Shown: piece by piece, positions 7,549 through 14,200 of the stretch
How positions within the stretch are numbered: the stretch's first letter is position 1
Layout of the letters: every line of letters starts with the position of its first letter
Assembly (NCBI GenBank): GCA_017964325.1
Contig: JAGCSE010000295.1
Coordinates: 1 to 18,998 of the forward strand
Source: Victivallales bacterium
GTDB lineage: Bacteria > Verrucomicrobiota > Lentisphaeria > Oligosphaerales > Oligosphaeraceae
DNA length: 18,998 bases
Reading direction: 5' to 3'
Made by a program: the position numbers and the translations under genes
The notes under the pieces: model-generated
Database searches by the model: none
Seen by the model: only the letters and a program-made list of their open reading frames with translations
Told to the model about the DNA's origin: nothing

Positions 7549-8853
7549 TTACAAATCAACACCTTGTGTTTTAAGGACGGATTGCACGGCGGCAATGTTG
7601 ACATCCCGAGCCTTCACATCGTCCTTTACGGCCTGAGCTACGGCGACGCCGATGCCCTGACCGATGTTCGCGCATATCGGCATGACGCGGAAATTGGAGT
7701 GCGCTTTGTGCGTTCCGCAGATGTCACGCCCCGCAAGTAGCAAATTGTCAACGACTTTCGGCACGCAGCAACGATATGGGATCGTGTATTTCCCCTTGCT
7801 GTGGAAATGATGCTGCGCTCCGTTTTTATCCAGTCCCGCACCGTCCAGATTGTGGATGTCGAAATTGAACAGAAGTTTTGTCGCTATCCAGTCAGGGAAG
7901 ACAGTCGCCTCCATAATATCTTCCCCCGTAATTACATACTCCGCCTCAAAATGGCGAGTTTCCCGCACGCCGACCATTTCCGCAGAGGCCAGGAGATAGC
8001 AGTTTTCATAACCGGGCGCATATTCGCGCAAGAAATCAATGATTTTCGGAATCTGGCGATGCGTCTCGATTTCCGCCGTCGTCAAATCATTGGCATTCGT
8101 TCCGTCGATGTCGATGAGATTCGTCATGTTGACGACCACATGGCCTTCCTGCGTGGAAGGATACAGCAACGTATGTCCCATCGGCTTTGGAAGCAATTGC
8201 TTTCCAAGTGCTTGTATCTCGCCTTTCGGCACTTGCACGGTCGATTCGAAGGAACCGGGGAAAATCGCCCTCGAAAAATCCACTCCCGCGATTTTGAACA
8301 TCAGCGTCACGGGCTGCATCCGTTCGTCTTCTTTACGCCCCTTCCTGAACGGGACGCCCGCTTTCGCCGCGATGTCGCCGTCTCCCGTCGCGTCAATGAC
8401 GATTTTCGTCAAGACGGCCTCACGGCCTGACTTGCTTTCGAGAATGACGCCACGAACTTCATTGCCTTCCATGATGACATCCGCACAGAGCGTATGCGTC
8501 CGGATGACGACTCCAGCCTCATCCAACTTGTTGAACAACACCAGCTTAAGTTTTTCGTGGTTGATGGCGAAATAATTCGCTTTGAAGCCGTCTTCGACAG
8601 GCCACCGAATTTGATGGCACGCATCCTGCAATTCGTTCGTGATGGGTGAAAACGTCCCGCCCGTCCAATGGGACATCATGCCGCTTGTCGCAATCCCCCC
8701 CAGGCATGAATGACTCTCTATTATCATGACGCGGACGCCGCAACGCGCCGCCGCCAATGCGGCGGCTGTCCCCGCAGGCCCGCCGCCCGCAATCACAATG
8801 TCCGTTTCGGCGATGACGGGAATGTCACGCGCCAATTCATGGATGGTCTTCAT
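7549..8853 (-). CDS. FAD-dependent oxidoreductase (FAD_oxidored family)
   Basis: Residues 16-46 form a classic Rossmann dinucleotide fold: TDIVIAGGGPAG with GxGxxG at 23-28 and E46 at the end of the second strand for the FAD ribose. The mid-protein IVIDATGDGDIAAKAG motif and the C-terminal GRDICGTHKAHSNFRVMP ... ANIGQGIGVAVAQA block are typical of the FAD_oxidored group, which is common in Lentisphaerota and Planctomycetes polysaccharide loci. The substrate is unknown. There is no signal peptide, so it is cytoplasmic, unlike the exported phosphoesterase next to it. The upstream ribosome site is weak (CGGAAAAG). Only 27 nt separate the start from the T-tract side of the upstream operon's terminator, so its promoter is not obvious. 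Length 434 fits the family. Confidence 0.85.
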   Translation of the reverse strand: MKTIHELARDIPVIAETDIVIAGGGPAGTAAALAAARCGVRVMIIESHSCLGGIATSGMMSHWTGGTFSPITNELQDACHQIRWPVEDGFKANYFAINHEKLKLVLFNKLDEAGVVIRTHTLCADVIMEGNEVRGVILESKSGREAVLTKIVIDATGDGDIAAKAGVPFRKGRKEDERMQPVTLMFKIAGVDFSRAIFPGSFESTVQVPKGEIQALGKQLLPKPMGHTLLYPSTQEGHVVVNMTNLIDIDGTNANDLTTAEIETHRQIPKIIDFLREYAPGYENCYLLASAEMVGVRETRHFEAEYVITGEDIMEATVFPDWIATKLLFNFDIHNLDGAGLDKNGAQHHFHSKGKYTIPYRCCVPKVVDNLLLAGRDICGTHKAHSNFRVMPICANIGQGIGVAVAQAVKDDVKARDVNIAAVQSVLKTQGVDL

Positions 8854-8932
8854 GCTTTTCCGTTAATTATCGCCTTAAAAAACAAATGCGGCAGTATTCA
8901 ATTTTACTGCCGCTTTCCGCTTTTCCGTTAAT
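8854..8932. repeat. 14-nt direct repeat flanking a terminator
   Basis: GCTTTTCCGTTAAT occurs at 8854-8867 and again at 8919-8932, exactly 65 bp apart. The copies bracket the terminator: one holds the stop codon of the 66-aa gene, the other the leader of the FAD oxidoreductase gene. Confidence 0.85.
8881..8913 (-). terminator. Terminator of the rluB/zeta/66-aa operon
   Basis: GCGGCAGTA (8888-8896) pairs perfectly with TACTGCCGC (8905-8913) around an 8-nt loop. On the minus strand the stem is followed by ATTTGTTTTTT. It lies 15 nt after the stop of the 66-aa gene. Confidence 0.8.
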
Positions 8933-9128
8933 ATTCCATTGTGGCGATGGGATGAGTTGCTTTTATTTCCCTTACTAAAGTCTTCGCCGAGACTATTCTT
9001 GTCTTGCCGTCTTTGAATACTACCGCTTTCTGACCTAATTTCGCTTTGTTCTCCAGCGCCGCCGTTACAGCTGACTGGAGTGAACACAAAGCCTGTTTCA
9101 TAAAAAAGGTGGATTCAATTTCCGTCAT
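8928..9128 (-). CDS. Unknown 66-aa protein paired with the zeta-like kinase
   Basis: I do not recognise this family. The protein has an N-terminal region likely to be helical (MKQALCSLQSAVTAALENKA) and a basic C-terminal half with alternating hydrophobic residues (KAVVFKDGKTRIVSAKTLV). There is no signal peptide. Its ATG at 9128 lies inside the zeta-like gene and overlaps it by 14 nt, with AGGAG about 11 nt upstream, so translation is probably coupled. The gene ends an operon closed by a strong terminator. A small gene overlapping a zeta-family kinase suggests an antitoxin or accessory subunit, but antitoxins usually come first, so the role is only a guess. An internal ATG at 9101 would give 57 aa. 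Confidence 0.65.
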   Translation of the reverse strand: MTEIESTFFMKQALCSLQSAVTAALENKAKLGQKAVVFKDGKTRIVSAKTLVREIKATHPIATMEY

Positions 9129-9732
9129 TTTCCAAGAAACTCCTGATCTGATTGTATTTGGCCTGGTCGTAAACGGTCAGACCACTGTGATCATACTTGA
9201 AGATGGCTTGCACCGTTGAAAGAGAACCGTCGAAGCAAAACGTTCCGTCACACTTCGGCATGAACTCAAACAAGGCACGAATACTACGCGGATACCGCCT
9301 GACAATGGTGTCGTAAGGTACGTCATGCCCGCCCTGCTCCACACGCAATTTCACACGATTGTGTGAAAATTCCGCGCTCGGCAAATACAAGTAGAACAGA
9401 AAGACCTGCCAGCCTTCCTGCCGCAGCTTGGCAATGCGCAGCATGTGTGTCTTCGCCGCCAGAGTCGTCTCAAGTGCGAAAGACTTTCGCTCCCTGATAT
9501 ACGTCTCTATCTTCTCATGAAACAGCCGCCCCGCCGCCATCTGCGCCGCATAGACGTTCAATGGCGAGAGTCCTTTGGCTATCTCATCGGCATTCGCATA
9601 CTCGAAAACGCCGGCTATCTTGGGCAGATACGACAAAGCGAATGTCGTCTTGCCGGCTCCATTCGGTCCAGCGATGATGTATGCGACAGGAGCTTTGCCC
9701 TCATTCCCTAGTTGTCCCGTTGCTTCTGCCAT
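9115..9732 (-). CDS. Zeta-toxin-like P-loop kinase (AAA/COG4185 type)
   Basis: The 205-residue protein has a Walker A loop GPNGAGKTT (22-30), the NADEIAKGLSP block (47-57) whose D49 matches the zeta-toxin catalytic Asp position, FALETTLA (85-92), and the family signature RVEQGGHDVP ... RRYPRS (130-150). Epsilon/zeta zeta toxins phosphorylate UDP-N-acetyl sugars; the shorter chromosomal COG4185 relatives are mostly uncharacterised, so substrate and toxicity are unproven. The start is ATG 9732, since an in-frame TGA two codons upstream excludes anything earlier; its TAGGAG box is 15 nt away, so coupling to the rluB stop (25 nt upstream) may matter. No epsilon-like gene precedes it. Confidence 0.85.
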   Translation of the reverse strand: MAEATGQLGNEGKAPVAYIIAGPNGAGKTTFALSYLPKIAGVFEYANADEIAKGLSPLNVYAAQMAAGRLFHEKIETYIRERKSFALETTLAAKTHMLRIAKLRQEGWQVFLFYLYLPSAEFSHNRVKLRVEQGGHDVPYDTIVRRYPRSIRALFEFMPKCDGTFCFDGSLSTVQAIFKYDHSGLTVYDQAKYNQIRSFLENDGN

Positions 9733-9757
9733 ACTTCAACACTGTATCTCCTATAAT

Positions 9758-10519
9758 TTAACCCCTCTTCCCAAACTTGCAAATTTCATTTCTGCGAAGC
9801 CACCGAATCTCGTCCAAATCCAGTGTCCGCCATTTCCCCGTCGCCAGCGTCCCCAATCTCAATCCCGCGAACTCAACGCGCGCCAATCGTAGCACAGGGA
9901 TGCCGACGCATTCGCACAACCTCCTTATTTCACGTTTCTTTCCTTCCGTCAAAATGATTTCCAAAAGAAACGTCTCACCGTTGTCGCGAATCTGCGTCAC
10001 ACGTTTCGCATGAAGCCATTCGCCGTCGTCCTCCACTCCCTCCAGCATTGCCCGCCAAGCTCTCTCCGTGAAAAATCCTTCGCATTCCGCAATGTATTTT
10101 TTCTCAATCTCGAACGATGGATGCGTCAGTTTCTGCGCCAGTTCACCGTCGTTCGTCAACAACAGAAGCCCCTCCGTCTCGCGATCAAGCCGTCCGACCG
10201 TAAAAAGCCGTCCAAAATCCTCAGGAAGAAGCTCATAGACAAGCTGACGAGCATGTTCGTCCTTCGCGGAGCACGTATATCCTGCCGGCTTGTTCAGCAT
10301 GATATAGACATTCTCTTCAGGAGCTTTCAGCTCCCGCCCCTCAAATTTCACGACATCTCGTTGCGGGTCAACATTATACGCTGGCGTCATAATCGGCTGA
10401 CCGTTGACCGTCACGCGCCCTTCGGCAATCAGCTCCTCGCACTTTCTGCGCGAGCCGACTCCCGCAGAGGCCATGAATTTCGCCAACCTTACCTTATTAT
10501 TTACATTGCCACCAGGCAT
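9758..10519 (-). CDS. rluB: 23S rRNA pseudouridine synthase of the RluB/RsuA family
   Basis: The 253-residue protein has an N-terminal S4 RNA-binding domain (about 10-57, RLAKFMASAGVGSRRKCEEL). A pseudouridine synthase domain follows, with the catalytic motif GRLDRETEGLLLLTNDG (109-125, D112 catalytic) and the late EGKKREIRRLCE block. That last block looks more like RluB than RsuA, hence the symbol; the modified uridine (U2605 region of 23S rRNA in E. coli) is by analogy. ATG 10519 has a weak AGAGAG ribosome site. It leads a transcript that continues into the zeta-like kinase and the 66-aa gene, an odd pairing of rRNA modification with a toxin-type kinase. A clear promoter lies about 66 nt upstream. 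Confidence 0.87.
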   Translation of the reverse strand: MPGGNVNNKVRLAKFMASAGVGSRRKCEELIAEGRVTVNGQPIMTPAYNVDPQRDVVKFEGRELKAPEENVYIMLNKPAGYTCSAKDEHARQLVYELLPEDFGRLFTVGRLDRETEGLLLLTNDGELAQKLTHPSFEIEKKYIAECEGFFTERAWRAMLEGVEDDGEWLHAKRVTQIRDNGETFLLEIILTEGKKREIRRLCECVGIPVLRLARVEFAGLRLGTLATGKWRTLDLDEIRWLRRNEICKFGKRG

Positions 10520-10584
10520 TGTCGTCTCTCTGTTTCGTCTGTCGTCTCTCCTTCTTTCACCCTCTCACAGTTGAATATGTTGTT

Positions 10585-10612
10585 AATATACACATAATAT
10601 AAATCTGGTCAA
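10585..10612 (-). promoter_or_regulatory. Promoter of the rluB/zeta/66-aa operon
   Basis: On the minus strand TTGACC (10607-10612), a 16-nt spacer and TATATT (10585-10590) are both close to consensus. The site starts directly after the stop codon of the DUF58 gene, so this operon need not depend on read-through from the fucosidase unit. Confidence 0.6.
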
Positions 10613-10614
10613 AT

Positions 10615-11493
10615 TCATCGCCGCAACCAGCCCCGAATCACCTCCACAGGCGGTTCGCTTCCATCGAACAACAGATAATCGGCCTTCGCGCCATGGCTTT
10701 GCTTCCGCAAGCCATCCGCCATTTTTTCTTGATTTAATGCAATCTCATGTCGATTTCGACTATCCGACCAATCCACCAACAGCCTCCGCCCCGTTTCGGC
10801 ATCCTCCGTCTCCAACCACCCCGCCAATGGAACTTTTTGGACGGCATCCGTCTGGATATGGCACACAACAACTTCATGCCGATACGCCAGATAGCGCAAT
10901 TCATTTCCAGAACTGTCTCCCAGCCAGTCGCTTATCACGACCACACGGGAATGCCGTTTCAAGACGTTCGCCGCCGCTGTCAACATACCATCCAAATCCG
11001 TCCCGCCGTCCGACAGCCTACATCCTGCAATCTCCCGCAGAATCCGTAGCAACTGCCGCTCCCCCCTGCACGGCGGCAGCCACCCCTCCGTCGCCGTCGA
11101 ACGCAACAGCAATCCCACGGCATCACCAACGTAACACGCACATCCTCCCATCAGAGCCGCGATTTCTAATGCCGTCTGCATCACCGTTTGCATTACTCGC
11201 ATTGACTTCGAGACATCCATGCAAATCAGCATATCTAGTTGATGCTCCTCTCGATACCGCTTGACGAACGGCCTCCCCTGCGTCAGCGTGGACGGCCAAT
11301 GGATGAACCGCGCGTCATCGCCATCGACGAACTCCCGTAACTCCTCGAATTCCACCCCCGTGCCGCGCCGTCTAGCGGCATACGCGCCCCCCAGCCCCGA
11401 CTCGACCTCCCGCCGCGCATGAAGGACAAGACAACGTATTTCTTCCTTTAAATCAAGAAGATGCAAATCGTCCAATATGGATTGCGGTTCCAT
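10615..11493 (-). CDS. DUF58 (VWA-like) domain protein
   Basis: The DUF58 signature is clear: GTGVEFEELREFVDGDDARFIHW (45-66), then RPFVKRYREE, then a von Willebrand A-type metal-ion site CMDVSKSM with D93, S95 and S97 as the DxSxS. A second VWA element, SDGGTDLDGML, follows. DUF58 proteins usually pair with MoxR-type AAA ATPases, and their role in envelope or enzyme assembly is poorly known. No moxR gene is visible here; the partner may be elsewhere. There is no transmembrane segment, and 292 residues is the short cytoplasmic form. The start, ATG 11493, is 9 nt after the fucosidase stop and lacks a Shine-Dalgarno box, so coupled translation is likely. The tie to fucosidase may be positional only. 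Confidence 0.83.
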   Translation of the reverse strand: MEPQSILDDLHLLDLKEEIRCLVLHARREVESGLGGAYAARRRGTGVEFEELREFVDGDDARFIHWPSTLTQGRPFVKRYREEHQLDMLICMDVSKSMRVMQTVMQTALEIAALMGGCACYVGDAVGLLLRSTATEGWLPPCRGERQLLRILREIAGCRLSDGGTDLDGMLTAAANVLKRHSRVVVISDWLGDSSGNELRYLAYRHEVVVCHIQTDAVQKVPLAGWLETEDAETGRRLLVDWSDSRNRHEIALNQEKMADGLRKQSHGAKADYLLFDGSEPPVEVIRGWLRR

Positions 11494-11502
11494 GGCATTC
11501 CA

Positions 11503-12744
11503 TTATTTCCAGAGGAATTCCTCCCAGCCCGGATTGAACTCCAGCTTGATGACGGCGCACTCGTTCTGCATCTCCTCCACGGGAATGCCGCTGACATGCA
11601 GACATTCCTTCCCTTTCAGCCACAGCATCGGCATGTGTTCCACCGTCGTCGTCAGCTTTGTTCCCGTATTCAACAAAATGGCTGATTTCGGTGCAACTGC
11701 AATCGGATTCAGCGCATAACCGCAGCTATTCAAACCCTTTGGGAAATGGATATAGACATTGTCGCCTTTCCGTGTCACCATGTAGTCGGAACTGCCGCAC
11801 AGTTCGGGGCACGTCTCGCAGTCGATGAACGCCTCCTTGACCTTCTTGTACCATGTCCCGATTTTCCGCAGGATGTCCGACGCCTGTTCGGGAATCGTCC
11901 CGTCTGGCTTCGGGCCGACGTTCAGCAAGTAGTTGCCGCCCATGGCCATGACCTTGTCGATGCAATGCATGAGGAAGCGCGAGCCGTAGTAGTCTTCATT
12001 GACGCGATACCCCCAGCTCTGCGCACCGACGGACTGGCAGGCCTCTGTCGGCTTCGTAAACGACTGACCGTCAGGTACGCAGCGTTCTGGCGTCGAATAG
12101 TCTCCAGGCCCATAGCCGCGGTCGTCGATCATGATGTTTGGCTGCAACCGCCGCAGGATGGCGTTCATTTCAGGGATGTCCATGCGCGGCGGAATATCCC
12201 AGAAAAACTCGGAGATTTCGCCATAATTTGTGCAAAGCTCCGTTATCTGACCTTTTACATATTCAAGATATTTCATGAGGTCTGGCTCGTCTCCTGGATT
12301 CGGCACAGGAAGCTGATGGTTGCCGCCCAAATTGATGCTGTTCGGATGATGCCAGTCAGGACATGAATAATACAGACCCAGCCGGATGCCGCGACGGTGG
12401 CACGCATCCGCAAGCATTTTCAGCACGTCTTTTCCGTATGGCGTATTCGTGATCTTGTAGTCGGTCAAGGCAGTATCCCACATGCAGAAGCCGTCATGGT
12501 GCTTCGTCGTGAAACAAACGTATTCCATGCCAGCCGCCTCGACCAAATCCAGCCATTCATCGGGATTGTATTTTACAGGATTAAACTGGTCTTTGTAAAT
12601 GACATAGTCCTTGCTGAGCATGTGTCCGCGCCAGTGCATCTGCTCCTGCCAGCCAGCCACGGAATAGATGCCCCAATGTACGAACATTCCAAAACGCTGC
12701 TTGAAAAACCAGTCACGACCATCGCCGAATCTCTTGATCATCAT
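11503..12744 (-). CDS. Alpha-L-fucosidase (GH29), probably intracellular
   Basis: The 413-residue GH29 protein begins almost at the catalytic barrel: FGMFVHWG (18-25), the active-site TKHHDGF (80-86), LGLYYS, and EFFWDIPP (179-186) where D183 fits the GH29 nucleophile. A small beta domain closes the C-terminus. Retaining fucosidases of this family release terminal L-fucose from glycans. There is no signal peptide, so it likely acts on imported oligosaccharides. ATG 12744 is chosen over ATG 12741 because TGGAG lies 7 nt upstream. A strong promoter is visible and the leader would be only about 13 nt. The DUF58 gene follows 9 nt after the stop. Transport and fucose catabolism genes are not in the window. 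Confidence 0.9.
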   Translation of the reverse strand: MMIKRFGDGRDWFFKQRFGMFVHWGIYSVAGWQEQMHWRGHMLSKDYVIYKDQFNPVKYNPDEWLDLVEAAGMEYVCFTTKHHDGFCMWDTALTDYKITNTPYGKDVLKMLADACHRRGIRLGLYYSCPDWHHPNSINLGGNHQLPVPNPGDEPDLMKYLEYVKGQITELCTNYGEISEFFWDIPPRMDIPEMNAILRRLQPNIMIDDRGYGPGDYSTPERCVPDGQSFTKPTEACQSVGAQSWGYRVNEDYYGSRFLMHCIDKVMAMGGNYLLNVGPKPDGTIPEQASDILRKIGTWYKKVKEAFIDCETCPELCGSSDYMVTRKGDNVYIHFPKGLNSCGYALNPIAVAPKSAILLNTGTKLTTTVEHMPMLWLKGKECLHVSGIPVEEMQNECAVIKLEFNPGWEEFLWK

Positions 12745-12764
12745 CTTTTGCTCCAGTTTTCTTG

Positions 12765-12792
12765 ATTATCCTGTTTTTGGAATTAAAGTCAA
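12765..12792 (-). promoter_or_regulatory. Promoter of the fucosidase/DUF58 operon
   Basis: TTGACT (12787-12792), a 16-nt spacer and GATAAT (12765-12770) on the minus strand are both one base from consensus. It sits in the 96-bp gap shared with the divergent aldolase gene, for which I see no comparably good plus-strand promoter. Confidence 0.6.
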
Positions 12793-12840
12793 TTAACATA
12801 ACCTCTTGTTTCCATTCTGAACAATTCACAGAGAAAAAAA

Positions 12841-13521
12841 ATGCTTCTCATCGACACCGCCAACCTTTCTGAAATCGAAAAAGCCCTGAAAGCCCTCCCG
12901 CTCATCGGAGTCACAACCTGCCCCACCATCATTGTCAAGGAGAAACGCAACACATTCGACATCTTGAAAGACATCCGCAACCTCATCGGTGACAACAGGA
13001 TGCTTCATGCACAAGTCATGGCGGACACACCCGATGGGATCCTGCGGGACGCCGTCGCCCTCCGTGAACACGTTTCAGGCGATTTCTACGTGAAAGTGCC
13101 CGTTACACTGGCTGGCTTCCAAGCAATGCCGCTTCTCAAAAAGGAAGGCATAGATTTCACGGCCACCACAATCCATTCCACGGCGCAGGCCATTCTCGCC
13201 GCCGAACACGGCGCCAGCTTCCTCGCCCCCTATATCAACCGAATCGACAATCTGGACGCATCGGGAGCCGAACTCGTACGGCAAGTCGCCGACTATCTGA
13301 AGCTCCACAATCTTCCCGCGAAGATTCTCGCCGCCTCCTTCCGAAACGTCCGCCAGATTACAGATGTCCTTCTCGCCGGAGCACATACAGTCACGCTCAG
13401 CCCAGACTTGGCCTGGAAGATGACCGAACATCCCATGACCGACCTCTCCGTCCAGACTTTCCGCAACGCCTGGTCTGACTTCTACGGCGCAGACAAGGAC
13501 GTCTATAACCTGCTAAACTAA
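12841..13521 (+). CDS. Transaldolase / fructose-6-phosphate aldolase family protein
   Basis: The protein has 226 residues, the length of the small TalB-unrelated FSA/MipB-type transaldolases. The barrel motifs are in place: LLIDTANLSEIEKAL, GVTTCPTIIVKE (23-34), FYVKVPVT with Schiff-base lysine K85, TATTIHSTAQAILAAEHGA, the late ILAASFRNVRQI strand, and a C-terminal TDLSVQTFRNAWSDF. It would handle C3 transfer or cleavage of sugar phosphates in the cytoplasm. Family members usually have VTTNPS where this one has VTTCPT (C27 in place of the conserved Asn). The Asn-to-Cys change near the phosphate/substrate pocket may alter activity. The ribosome site is weak (AGAG). It is transcribed away from the fucosidase and may take part in downstream sugar use. 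Confidence 0.85.
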   Translation: MLLIDTANLSEIEKALKALPLIGVTTCPTIIVKEKRNTFDILKDIRNLIGDNRMLHAQVMADTPDGILRDAVALREHVSGDFYVKVPVTLAGFQAMPLLKKEGIDFTATTIHSTAQAILAAEHGASFLAPYINRIDNLDASGAELVRQVADYLKLHNLPAKILAASFRNVRQITDVLLAGAHTVTLSPDLAWKMTEHPMTDLSVQTFRNAWSDFYGADKDVYNLLN

Positions 13522-13814
13522 AAGTTCCTCCCTTGCAACTAAATGCGACTTTCCCTGCTCCAACGTCATTTCATCATACTGATCTGCATTCTTCTGCTGA
13601 TTCTCTGCCAGCAGCAGAAAAGCGATGTCGGCGGCAACGATGTTTGGCGCCCGCACATGGATGCCGTAATCTGCACATTGATACAACATCCTGACCAACC
13701 GCTTGCGACGGATCTTTCCAAAATCAAATTTTCCGCCTTCCGTTGGGACAATATATTCTCTTTATTTCCAGTAAATTCCAAAATCATTATTGCGTTTTCG
13801 AATACCTCTTTCAT
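13513..13814 (-). pseudogene. Unknown gene with an apparent frameshift near 13760
   Basis: Two overlapping minus-strand frames join into one plausible protein of about 100 residues. It starts MKEVFENAIMILEFTGNK (from ATG 13814) and continues after a -1 shift around 13755-13765 as REYIVPTEGGKFDFG, then RLVRMLYQCADYGIHVRAPN, ending at TAG 13513-13515. Each half alone is short, but the amino-acid make-up of the joined product is coherent. GGGAGG lies only 2 nt before the ATG. Its tail overlaps the aldolase's last codons tail to tail by 9 nt. I do not recognise the family. Alternatives are a sequencing error or a real short ORF in one frame. The plus-strand ORF at 13543-13854 looks like its shadow. 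Confidence 0.4.
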
Positions 13815-13865
13815 GTCCTCCCGTCATTGTGTTTGCATTCCGTTGCGATTATGAGAATCACCTTG

Positions 13866-13877
13866 GCTTGGCCAAGC
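13866..13877. promoter_or_regulatory. 12-bp palindrome upstream of the 43-aa gene
   Basis: GCTTGGCCAAGC is a perfect palindrome, 53 nt before ATG 13931, in an AT-richer gap between the frameshifted gene and the small membrane protein gene. It could be an operator half-site pair. No regulator is identified. Confidence 0.3.
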
Positions 13878-13930
13878 TAATACATCTCATTGCCAATCAA
13901 TGTACAACACGATAGAAAAGGAGTTTTTTC

Positions 13931-14062
13931 ATGGATGCCATGACATTTGTCAGCTATTGTCTTGCAGGTTTCGGTGGTCTTGTCGTCGTATCGGTAATCG
14001 GGTTCGTCGTCTATCTGATGTGCGACCACAAATCCTCCAAGAAGGAAGATTCAGACAAATAG
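13931..14062 (+). CDS. Small single-pass membrane protein (43 aa)
   Basis: ATG 13931 has an ideal AAGGAG at 13917-13922, 8 nt upstream, and the frame runs to TAG 14060-14062. The product is MDAMTFVSYCLAGFGG, then a hydrophobic run (VVVSVIGFVVYLM), ending in the charged tail CDHKSSKKEDSDK. Residues 6-30 are long enough for one membrane span, so the N-terminus is probably outside and the basic/acidic tail in the cytoplasm. A textbook terminator follows 21 nt later. A strong ribosome site, a coherent transmembrane design and its own terminator argue that it is real despite its size. I do not recognise a family. Function is unknown; small oxidase, efflux or stress subunits look like this. Confidence 0.7.
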   Translation: MDAMTFVSYCLAGFGGLVVVSVIGFVVYLMCDHKSSKKEDSDK

Positions 14063-14083
14063 CGACTGACGTTTCACTTACAT

Positions 14084-14116
14084 GCCCCTTCGCCCCTGCG
14101 TCGAAGGGGCTTTTTT
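14084..14116 (+). terminator. Rho-independent terminator of the 43-aa gene
   Basis: GCCCCTTCG (14084-14092) pairs perfectly with CGAAGGGGC (14102-14110) around a 9-nt loop and is followed by six T (14111-14116). Confidence 0.9.
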
Positions 14117-14141
14117 CATGCAGAAACAGGGATGTAGCGCT

Positions 14142-14195
14142 TCTAGAATTTCTAGAGTCTCTAGAAATTCTAGGCCTTCTAGAGATTCATCTACT
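14142..14195. repeat. 9-nt periodic TCTAGAnnn array containing a 31-bp palindrome
   Basis: Units starting every 9 nt from 14142 are TCTAGAATT, TCTAGAGTC, TCTAGAAAT, TCTAGGCCT, TCTAGAGAT and the decayed TCATCTACT. Within them CTAGAATTTCTAGAG (14143-14157) and its exact complement (14159-14173) flank a single T. The array lies between the terminator of the 43-aa gene and the stop of the Rpn-family gene. No T-tract follows on the minus strand, so it is not a standard terminator. Confidence 0.85.
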
Positions 14196-14200
14196 CTAAG

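Noticed and set aside
13543..13854. 103-codon plus-strand ORF after the aldolase, with a hydrophobic start
   Set aside because: It is antisense to the more coherent minus-strand frames, has no ribosome site, and its composition is that of a shadow.
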